From assembly GCF_900143185.1 (NCBI RefSeq), contig NZ_FSRQ01000002.1, forward strand, positions 620,001 through 684,000: a DNA stretch of 64,000 nt, in the 5' to 3' direction. The notes under the pieces were generated by a model. That model ran no database searches and was not told where the DNA came from. It was given only the letters and a program-made list of their open reading frames with translations. The translations under genes were made by a program, and so were the position numbers. Within the stretch, counting starts at the first letter, position 1, and every line of letters starts with the position of its first letter. Shown piece after piece: positions 53,671 to 60,078 of the stretch. The stretch comes from Chryseobacterium scophthalmum. Its GTDB lineage: Bacteria > Bacteroidota > Bacteroidia > Flavobacteriales > Weeksellaceae.

Positions 53671-54666
53671 ATGGCAACAAAAAATATCAATAAAGACAAA
53701 ATAGGCTTCCAGAAAATCATTGCCGTTTTCGGAATCATTTTATTCATCGGGAAAATCATCGCGTGGAAACTCACAGATTCCGATGCTGTGTTTTCTGATG
53801 CTATGGAAAGTATTGTGAATGTTATCAGTGCTTTTATGGGACTGTATTCTTTGCATTTGGCATCAAAACCAAAAGATGAAGACCATCCTTACGGGCACGG
53901 AAAAGTAGAATTTGTCACCTCCGGAATTGAAGGAGCATTGATTGCCATTGCAGGGGTAATGATTATTTATGAAGGGATCAACAGTTTAATAACAGGTAAG
54001 GTTTTAGGACAGTTAGATTGGGGAATTGCCATTATTGCAGTGACGGCGATTGTTAACTATATTTTGGGCTATATTTCAGTTAAAAAAGGGGAAAGAGAAA
54101 ACTCTTTGGTTCTCATATCATCAGGAAAACATCTTCAGTCAGATACAATTACCACTTTGGGAGTGGTGATCAGTTTAATCATCGTGTACTTCACCAAAAT
54201 CTATTGGATTGACTCTGTTGTTGCCTTAATATTCGGTTTCTACATTATTTTCGTAGGCTACAAAATTGTTAGAAAATCGCTTCGTGGAATTATGGACGAG
54301 CAAGACCCTGAACTTCTAAACAACATTATTGATCTTCTCGAAAAAAACAGAAAAATAGAATGGATTGACATTCACAACATGAAAATCCAGCAGTTTGGTT
54401 CGTCACTTCACATCGATGCGCACATCACTTTGCCATATTATTACAGCCTTCGTGAGGCACATAATCAAATGGAACAGGTAATACTTCTTTTAGCCAAAAA
54501 CACCAAACGTACCGTAGAATTCAATTTCCATATGGATGATTGCAAGACAATTTCTTGCCCGCTTTGCCAGATTATGGACTGCCCTGTACGAAAACAACCA
54601 TTTGTAAAAAGAGTAGAATGGACGGCAGAAAATGTAACAAGAGTCGAAAAACATACCGTCGATTAG
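53671..54666 (+). CDS. Cation diffusion facilitator family transporter
   Basis: 331 residues. Six membrane helices in the first 215 residues with the CDF metal-site motifs 'SDAMESIVNV' in helix 2 and 'SSGKHLQSDTITTLG' (HxxxD) in helix 5, and 'DHPYGHGKVE' between helices. A cytoplasmic domain follows. The tail has an extra Cys cluster, Cys291, Cys296, Cys299 and Cys304 (C-x4-C-x2-C-x4-C), which could bind zinc or a soft metal. It exports divalent metal in exchange for protons. Likely metals are Zn, Fe or Mn, undecided. The CDF stands alone. Confidence 0.9.
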   Translation: MATKNINKDKIGFQKIIAVFGIILFIGKIIAWKLTDSDAVFSDAMESIVNVISAFMGLYSLHLASKPKDEDHPYGHGKVEFVTSGIEGALIAIAGVMIIYEGINSLITGKVLGQLDWGIAIIAVTAIVNYILGYISVKKGERENSLVLISSGKHLQSDTITTLGVVISLIIVYFTKIYWIDSVVALIFGFYIIFVGYKIVRKSLRGIMDEQDPELLNNIIDLLEKNRKIEWIDIHNMKIQQFGSSLHIDAHITLPYYYSLREAHNQMEQVILLLAKNTKRTVEFNFHMDDCKTISCPLCQIMDCPVRKQPFVKRVEWTAENVTRVEKHTVD

Positions 54667-54675
54667 TTTTTTTTA

Positions 54676-54762
54676 GAAGCTGTTTCCCGCTCTACGCTCA
54701 TACTCCTCACACAGCCGCTTTTCCATCTCTTGTTGCGGGGTAACCGCTGCGATCGGGGCTAT
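54676..54762. repeat. GC-rich intergenic element of a flavobacterial type
   Basis: About 87 bp distinctly richer in G and C than the surroundings. It begins AGCTGTTTCCCGC and ends GCGATCGGGGCT, with a small hairpin GCGG-GGTAA-CCGC at 54735-54747. I recall similar elements, starting with AGC..TTTCCCGCT and ending with CGGGGCTA, in other flavobacterial genomes. It is not coding in any convincing way. Function unknown; a structured RNA or a mobile remnant is possible. Confidence 0.5.
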
Positions 54763-54770
54763 AAAAACTC

Positions 54771-54785
54771 AAACCTAACAGGTTT
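54771..54785. repeat. Small palindrome AAACCT-AAC-AGGTTT
   Basis: A perfect 6-bp inverted repeat with a 3-nt loop in the repeat-rich gap after the CDF gene. No T-run of terminator type follows. Confidence 0.35.
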
Positions 54786-54907
54786 TAACTATGTATAAAA
54801 AATTGTGTTTACGATGATGTAGTCAAGAATAGTTGCTATTTTTTACGAGAATAATTCGCCTACTTATTGAATTTATAAAGAATCATCCGTATAAATTCTA
54901 ATAAAAA

Positions 54908-54976
54908 CACTCCGTAGGAGTGATATCTGTGTAGCAAAAATTAAAATGAATAAAACATGGCGCTCCGTAGGAGCGC
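54908..54976. repeat. Two CTCCGTAGGAG palindromes (REP-like)
   Basis: CACTCC-GTA-GGAGTG (54908-54922) and GCGCTCC-GTA-GGAGCGC (54960-54976) share the core CTCCGTAGGAG and the following 'TATCT', 37 bp apart. They fill the rest of the 338-bp gap between the CDF gene and the exosortase pair. They look like two members of one dispersed palindrome family. Confidence 0.55.
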
Positions 54977-55004
54977 TATCTTAATATTTAAGATTTCTTT
55001 TAAA

Positions 55005-55445
55005 TTAATTTGAATTCCTCAACATCATTTGCTTTCTATAATAAAACAAAGGAATAATCAAAAGCAGAATCAAAGGTTGTATTACAAACCTTCTCATATA
55101 AAAAGAGAAAAGATAACCAATATCAAACCTATCTGAAATACAAAACAGGTAGATAGGAAACGTAATCACGAAAATAATCGAAATTAAGACCGCTCCTTGA
55201 ACTGTCCATTCCTTATTTTTAAATAAAAAATGAATGATAACACATGAAAAAAATAGGTTTAAAACAAACCTGAAAATATGACTGATAATCAGTTTTTCCC
55301 ATTCAAATTCAGGAAAAGGAATATCTTTATTGCCTTCGTGGAAAAAATTCAAAAAAGGATCGTAGAAAATCTGGTCTTCCAGCATTCTTACTCCAACGAG
55401 TCCGAAAACTCCAACGATAACCAGAAACCAATTAAGAATTTTCAT
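55005..55445 (-). CDS. Exosortase F system-associated membrane protein
   Basis: 146 residues with about four membrane helices (5-20, 55-73, 82-100 and 118-135). Its overlap of 14 bp with the exosortase gene and its layout fit the small protein that always accompanies XrtF in Flavobacteriia. No catalytic residue is visible. It probably helps the exosortase in the inner membrane. The identification depends on the neighbour and on recall of the family. Confidence 0.78.
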   Translation of the reverse strand: MKILNWFLVIVGVFGLVGVRMLEDQIFYDPFLNFFHEGNKDIPFPEFEWEKLIISHIFRFVLNLFFSCVIIHFLFKNKEWTVQGAVLISIIFVITFPIYLFCISDRFDIGYLFSFYMRRFVIQPLILLLIIPLFYYRKQMMLRNSN

Positions 55446-55962
55446 TTTTCAAAGCAAAAAATTTAATCCAGACTAACCAAAGTACAACTACGCTTCCATA
55501 AATCACGGCTGGAAAAACATAATCATGTCCTATTTTGTTGTATTCATGATAATCACGAGAAATAATATTGAGCCCGACTATTCTCAAAACATTCATAATA
55601 TAAAGTATTAAAAGACTTATCGCTATAAAAACGAAAGTTTTAGTTCCTTTATAAAATGCAAAAATAAACGCCACAAAAAGAATGATTACCGAGATTGCGT
55701 TACAGCCTTCCACCATTCTGGTAACATATACTTTATTTACGTAAAACCAAACCTGCTCTTTAGGAACATCATTGTACAAAAGAGTGGTGTAACCCATTTT
55801 GTTTTGAATGAAAGCTACATTCTCGGCGATAAAACGCGAATAAGGATCAAGACCTTGTTCTTTAAAACTGGTAAGATAAAACTGATACGCAAAAAGCAGC
55901 ACCAAATAAATGATGATAAAGCGCAGCAGAATACCCAAAACAGGCTTAAAGTCTTTTAACAT
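55432..55962 (-). CDS. xrtF: Exosortase family protein XrtF
   Basis: 176 residues with about five membrane helices. Exosortases are membrane transpeptidase-like proteases that process C-terminal sorting signals. The three conserved residues are present: Cys87 in 'MVEGCNAIS', Arg127 in 'NVLRIVG' and His146 in 'IGHDYVFP'. No substrate with a matching C-terminal signal (motif, helix, basic end) is seen in the window. A -7 box (TATCTTTG) lies 4 bp before the start codon, so the mRNA may be leaderless. It is divergent from the AmgK-like gene. Confidence 0.88.
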   Translation of the reverse strand: MLKDFKPVLGILLRFIIIYLVLLFAYQFYLTSFKEQGLDPYSRFIAENVAFIQNKMGYTTLLYNDVPKEQVWFYVNKVYVTRMVEGCNAISVIILFVAFIFAFYKGTKTFVFIAISLLILYIMNVLRIVGLNIISRDYHEYNKIGHDYVFPAVIYGSVVVLWLVWIKFFALKNENS

Positions 55963-55966
55963 GCTG

Positions 55967-55974
55967 CAAAGATA
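55967..55974 (-). promoter_or_regulatory. -7 box directly before the xrtF start codon
   Basis: On the minus strand TATCTTTG, an exact TAnnTTTG match, ends 4 bp before the ATG at 55962. Confidence 0.45.
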
Positions 55975-55994
55975 GCAATTAGCACGTAAATTAG

Positions 55995-56002
55995 TATATT
56001 TG
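55995..56002 (+). promoter_or_regulatory. -7 promoter box of the AmgK-like gene
   Basis: TATATTTG matches TAnnTTTG exactly, 10 bp before the ATG at 56013. It faces away from the xrtF box about 20 bp away. Confidence 0.5.
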
Positions 56003-56012
56003 TTACCATATT

Positions 56013-57035
56013 ATGACTTCTGAAAACGCAAAAAGATTTTTTGAAAACCATTTTGGCGAAAAATCAACTCAATTTGTTACGTTAGCTCAAAGCGGTTCTG
56101 CAAGGGTCAATTTTTTGGCTCAAAATCAAATCGGGAAATACATCATTACCTACAACGAGAATATTGCCGAAAATGAAAGTTTCCTGTATTTCTCAAAACT
56201 GTTTTCTGAATTGAATCTCAACACGCCAAGAATATTTTCTGTTTCAGACGATCGGAAAATATATATTCAGGAATTTTTAGGAGAAAAAACTTTTTCAGAA
56301 ATCATTGCAGAAGAAGATTTGTCAGAAAATGTACAGACTTTGGTGAAGCAAACGCTCAAACAGCTTTTTGAACTTCAGGAAAAAACAAACGGAAAAATAG
56401 ATTTCCACAAAACTTTTGAATACGAAAGTTATGATGAGCTTCCGGTAATGCATGATTTGTATTACTTTAAAAATTTCGTTGCTGATGTTTTAGAATTAGA
56501 ATATCACAAATCATCTCTACTGAAAGAATTTAAAGAAATCATCAATCTGATAGAAAACCTTGAGCCGAAAGGCATCATGATTCGGGATTTTCAGGCAAGA
56601 AATATTATGGTGAATAATGAAAATAAAGTTTCTTTTATTGATTATCAGTCTGCAATGAAAGGTCCTTTAATGTATGATGTCATTTCATTTTTGTTTCAGG
56701 CTAAAGCCAATTTTCCTGAGAATTTCAAAAACGAAATGCTTGAATTTTATATTCAGCAGTTTGAAGATAAAGAAACTCAGTCTCAACTGAAAAATTCGGT
56801 AAAGCCAATTCAGATGATGAGGTTTTTACAGGTTTTGGGAGCTTACGGTTTCCGTGGACTGATTCAAAGAAAGCAACATTTCATTGCAAGCATCGATAAA
56901 GGCATTCAAAATATTACAGCATTTTCAGATAGTTGGGATGAGATGAAAAATTATCCCGAGCTGAAAAAAGTAATTGAACAAATGAGTTCTGAAAAAGTTA
57001 AATTTAAAATATTAGAAATATTAAAGGTAAATTAA
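56013..57035 (+). CDS. amgK: AmgK-like anomeric sugar kinase (aminoglycoside phosphotransferase fold)
   Basis: 340 residues, the length of AmgK, which phosphorylates N-acetylmuramate and N-acetylglucosamine at C1 in peptidoglycan recycling. The kinase fold shows Asp192 in 'IRDFQARNIMV' with Asn197, and Asp210 in 'FIDYQSAMKGPLMYDV' with Asp222; the latter is typical of the AmgK branch. The usual His before the catalytic Arg-Asp is replaced (IMIRD). A RapZ C-terminal-like gene and a MurU-like nucleotidyltransferase follow, matching the AmgK-MurU salvage pathway. The symbol is given on this combined evidence. Confidence 0.8.
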   Translation: MTSENAKRFFENHFGEKSTQFVTLAQSGSARVNFLAQNQIGKYIITYNENIAENESFLYFSKLFSELNLNTPRIFSVSDDRKIYIQEFLGEKTFSEIIAEEDLSENVQTLVKQTLKQLFELQEKTNGKIDFHKTFEYESYDELPVMHDLYYFKNFVADVLELEYHKSSLLKEFKEIINLIENLEPKGIMIRDFQARNIMVNNENKVSFIDYQSAMKGPLMYDVISFLFQAKANFPENFKNEMLEFYIQQFEDKETQSQLKNSVKPIQMMRFLQVLGAYGFRGLIQRKQHFIASIDKGIQNITAFSDSWDEMKNYPELKKVIEQMSSEKVKFKILEILKVN

Positions 57036-57068
57036 ACCATTAAGGATTAAGGTTGATTAAACTCAAGG

Positions 57069-57137
57069 TTTGTCATTCCGTAGGAATCTCAACTCTGAAA
57101 AGAATTAACTTCGCTTAGATTCCTACGAAATGACAAA
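57069..57137. repeat. Long imperfect inverted repeat, full copy of the 2875 element
   Basis: Arms of 21 bp (57069-57089 and 57117-57137) with one mismatch at 57128 and a 27-nt loop. The left arm's reverse complement occurs exactly at 2875-2895. It lies in the 181-bp gap between amgK and the RapZ-like gene. As RNA it would make a stable stem. Confidence 0.65.
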
Positions 57138-57216
57138 GAGAATTTAAAACTTTAAAAAAAATATCACCTTAGTAATCAATCATCATTTATCAACAATCAA
57201 TTATAAATAAACAAAC

Positions 57217-57627
57217 ATGCTACACATAGACATTCACAGTTTTTCATATAAAAAAGGAGGAATCCCTAAAGACGATTCAGGAAACGGAGGTGGTTTTACA
57301 TTCGATTGCCGAGGAATTTTAAATCCGGGAAGAGTAGAAGAATATAAAATCCAGACCGGAAACGATATTGGAGTTCAGGAATATTTAGAAACAAAAACAG
57401 AAATGCCTCAGTTTTTAGAATTAATTAAAAACTTAGTTTCAATTAACATTGATAATTATTTAGGAAGAGGTTTTGAAAACCTGCAAATCAATTTCGGATG
57501 TACCGGAGGACAACACAGATCGGTTTATTCGGCCATTAAAATTGCTCATTTTATTGAAGAAAAATATGGTGATAAAGTAGAAATAAGTCTTCACCACGAC
57601 GAGCAACACCAACTTAATCATAAGTAA
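57217..57627 (+). CDS. Stand-alone RapZ C-terminal-domain-like protein
   Basis: 136 residues that match only the C-terminal half of RapZ: 'HSFSYKKGGIP', 'FTFDCRGILNPG' and the loop 'GCTGGQHRSVYSA' (Gly94 to Ala106), ending in 'ISLHHDE'. In E. coli this half binds glucosamine-6-phosphate and the small RNA GlmZ; the N-terminal P-loop kinase half is missing here. Between AmgK- and MurU-like genes it may sense or bind an amino sugar or a sugar phosphate in peptidoglycan recycling. This is inference. Spacing to the next gene is 100 bp. Confidence 0.82.
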   Translation: MLHIDIHSFSYKKGGIPKDDSGNGGGFTFDCRGILNPGRVEEYKIQTGNDIGVQEYLETKTEMPQFLELIKNLVSINIDNYLGRGFENLQINFGCTGGQHRSVYSAIKIAHFIEEKYGDKVEISLHHDEQHQLNHK

Positions 57628-57727
57628 TGGGTGATGTGCAATAAGTAATATATTAGCTTCGCTATTATTATTATTTATTTACATGTTTTTAAATTACTCA
57701 TTACCAATTATTTATTACCCATAATTT

Positions 57728-58441
57728 ATGAAGGCATTAATTTTTGCAGCAGGAAAAGGCACCCGATTGAAACCTTTTACAGATCATCATCCTAAAGCTT
57801 TGGCTAAAGTGAATGGCGTTCCGCTTTTAGAAAGAAATATAAAATATCTCAAAGGTTTCGGGATTACTGACTTTGTGATCAATATCCATCATTTTGGGGA
57901 TCAAATCGTTACGTTTTTAAAGAAAAATGATAATTTTGGCTGTAAGATTGAAATCTCCGACGAATCAGATGAGTTGTTGGAAACAGGTGGTGGTTTGATT
58001 TTTGCTAAAGAATTCCTCAATCATGGTGAAGACTTCCTGATTATGAATGCCGATATCCTTACCAAGATCAATATTGATGATTTTGTAAGCTATCACAAAG
58101 AAATTAAAGATTTTGCTACCTTAGCGGTTTCAGACAGAGAGAGTTCTAGAAAACTGTTGTTTAATGATGACTTGGTTTTAAGAGGCTGGCTGAATGTACA
58201 GACAGGAGAACAGCGTCTTGCAGAATTCAACAAGGGATTCAGACCTTTGGCTTTTAGCGGGGTGCATTGCATTAATCCTGTTATTTTTGACAAAATAAAA
58301 AGAAAGGGAAAGTTTTCTGTGATGGAAGAGTATCTGGATTTGATGCAGACTGAAAAAATTCACGGTTTTGTGCACGACAGCATTTTAGTTGACGTAGGAA
58401 GACCGGAGTCTGTAATTGAAGCAGAAAAATATTTTAAATAA
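57728..58441 (+). CDS. murU: MurU-like sugar-1-phosphate nucleotidyltransferase
   Basis: 237 residues, the length of MurU, which joins UMP to N-acetylmuramate-1-phosphate. The fold signature 'AAGKGTRLKPFTDHHPKAL' is at residues 7-25; 'SDESDELLETGGGL' and 'FLIMNADIL' (metal Asp) follow, and 'VDVGRPESVIEAEKYF' closes the protein. Similar enzymes use mannose-1-phosphate, so substrate rests on the neighbours. It ends 5 bp before the LOG-family gene, so the two are cotranscribed. Confidence 0.8.
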   Translation: MKALIFAAGKGTRLKPFTDHHPKALAKVNGVPLLERNIKYLKGFGITDFVINIHHFGDQIVTFLKKNDNFGCKIEISDESDELLETGGGLIFAKEFLNHGEDFLIMNADILTKINIDDFVSYHKEIKDFATLAVSDRESSRKLLFNDDLVLRGWLNVQTGEQRLAEFNKGFRPLAFSGVHCINPVIFDKIKRKGKFSVMEEYLDLMQTEKIHGFVHDSILVDVGRPESVIEAEKYFK

Positions 58442-58446
58442 TTTGA

Positions 58447-59199
58447 ATGAGAACTGAAGGAACAAGAGACGAAAGTTTAGAAAATACAGAATTAGATATC
58501 AACGAAACTAAACTACATAATAGTTTACGCGAAAAAACCTGGGACGAAACCATTACCAAAGACAGCTGGATGGTTTTCAAAGTAATGGCAGAGTTTGTAG
58601 ATGGCTACGAAAAAATGGCAAGAATAGGACCTTGCGTTTCTATTTTCGGGTCTGCAAGATTGAAGCCTGAAAGTAAATATTACCAAATGGCTGTTGAAAT
58701 TGCTGAAAAAATCACCAAAATAGGTTTCGGTGTAATTACAGGAGGTGGTCCCGGAATTATGGAAGCAGGAAACAAAGGCGCTTTCAATGCAGAAGGAAAA
58801 TCAATCGGGCTAAATATCGACCTTCCTTTCGAACAACATTTTAATCCGTATATTAACAAACTGTATTCGCTGAATTTTGATTATTTCTTTGTAAGAAAAG
58901 TGATGTTTGTAAAATACTCTCAAGGATTTATTGTTATGCCGGGAGGTTTTGGTACATTAGACGAACTTACAGAAGCAATGACATTAATTCAAACCAATAA
59001 AATAGGACGTTTTCCAATTGTTTTGGTAGGATCTGAGTTTTGGGGAGGTTTGCTGGATTGGTTTAAAGCAACATTACTAAAAGAAGGAATGATTTCTGAT
59101 GGTGATCTTGATCTTTACCGTGTGGTAGATAGCGCAGACGAATCGGTAGCTCACATTAAGGCTTTTTATGACAAGTACTCTGTGAACGTTAACTTTTAA
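58447..59199 (+). CDS. LOG/TIGR00730-family Rossmann-fold protein
   Basis: 250 residues. 'GPCVSIFGSARL', 'VITGGGPGIMEAGNKGAF' and the signature 'PGGFGTLDELTEAM' define the lysine-decarboxylase-like (LOG) family, many of which are nucleoside-5'-monophosphate phosphoribohydrolases that release a base from a nucleotide. About 60 extra N-terminal residues precede the core. It follows the MurU-like gene by 5 bp. Cytoplasmic. Link to peptidoglycan recycling is unknown. Confidence 0.88.
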   Translation: MRTEGTRDESLENTELDINETKLHNSLREKTWDETITKDSWMVFKVMAEFVDGYEKMARIGPCVSIFGSARLKPESKYYQMAVEIAEKITKIGFGVITGGGPGIMEAGNKGAFNAEGKSIGLNIDLPFEQHFNPYINKLYSLNFDYFFVRKVMFVKYSQGFIVMPGGFGTLDELTEAMTLIQTNKIGRFPIVLVGSEFWGGLLDWFKATLLKEGMISDGDLDLYRVVDSADESVAHIKAFYDKYSVNVNF

Positions 59200-59256
59200 T
59201 TGGCATCAAATTTGACCAAATATATTTAGCAATATGCTGTAAATCTATAAATTGAG

Positions 59257-59727
59257 ATGAAAAAATTTTTATATATATCGGGTATTTTTACATTGATTAT
59301 ACTGATGAGTTTTTCTGTGGCAGACTTTTTCTCGTCCATGACAAAAGCAGATTATGTTGATGGTAGCAAAACGCTAAAGTTTACGATGAAAGTAAATACA
59401 AGCCATATTTCTGATGCGATTAAAATCAACAGAAATACTGCAGGATTTGAAGCTGAAGTAAAAAAATATGTAAATAATAACTTTGATGTATTTGTAAATG
59501 GTTCTCCTAAAGCCTTAACCTTTACAGGAAGTCAGGTAAGCGGAGAAACGGTTTGGGTGTATTTTGAAGCCGGAGGTATTTCTGATATTAATACTTTAAA
59601 AATAAAAAACACATTACTTTTGAGTGCATTTCCTAAGCAAATAAACCTAGTAAGCATTGCATATAAAGGAAACCAGAAAATGATGAATTTTCAGCGCGGA
59701 AAAGAGGTAAATGAAGTGTCTTTCTAA
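59257..59727 (+). CDS. Small secreted protein, DUF6702-like
   Basis: 156 residues. Signal peptide or anchor at about 1-22, then a beta-rich domain with 'SKTLKFTMKVNTSHISDAIKIN' in the first half and 'VWVYFEAGGISDINTLKIKNTLL' in the second. The pattern resembles DUF6702 proteins, found with peptidases in Bacteroidetes; the match is from memory. Function unknown. It lies 57 bp after the LOG gene and is followed by a terminator. Confidence 0.68.
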   Translation: MKKFLYISGIFTLIILMSFSVADFFSSMTKADYVDGSKTLKFTMKVNTSHISDAIKINRNTAGFEAEVKKYVNNNFDVFVNGSPKALTFTGSQVSGETVWVYFEAGGISDINTLKIKNTLLLSAFPKQINLVSIAYKGNQKMMNFQRGKEVNEVSF

Positions 59728-59751
59728 AAGAGATTTCTAATATGAATAATG

Positions 59752-59778
59752 AAACCATTGCTTTTGCAGTGGTTTTTT
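59752..59778 (+). terminator. Intrinsic terminator of the DUF6702-like gene
   Basis: A 10-bp stem (59752-59761 with 59766-59775, one wobble pair) and a T-run. The rest of the 59728-60078 gap is plain AT-rich DNA apart from the terminator at 60014. Confidence 0.7.
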
Positions 59779-60013
59779 GGTTTTCTTATGATACTTAATA
59801 ATTATTTGTAAAACTTTTTAATGAGAATTTTCAATACTGGAAGATAAACAAAGCCGTTTGACTACGTAATTTATTTCAGAAAGACAAAATTTAAAATCAT
59901 AATGGGGTGAGAATTATATTTGAAGATAAATTAAGCTTTTTTAATTTCTTTTAATCGTTCAATAACTTAGATTATTTAGTATTAAAATTATACTAACGGA
60001 TGACATTTAAATA

Positions 60014-60053
60014 AAAAAAGAATCCATCTCACGAATGAGACAGATTCTTTAAA
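60014..60053 (-). terminator. Intrinsic terminator of the T9SS type B lectin-like gene
   Basis: AAAGAATC (60017-60024) pairs with GATTCTTT (60043-60050), with inner TCTC/GAGA at 60027-60030 and 60037-60040. A T-run follows on the minus strand. Confidence 0.75.
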
Positions 60054-60078
60054 ATTAAGTATAGTTTGAAAAAAAAAA

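Noticed and set aside
54540..54743. Short plus-strand frame over the end of the CDF gene and the GC-rich repeat
   Set aside because: It overlaps the CDF gene in another frame and its tail only reads through the repeat element.
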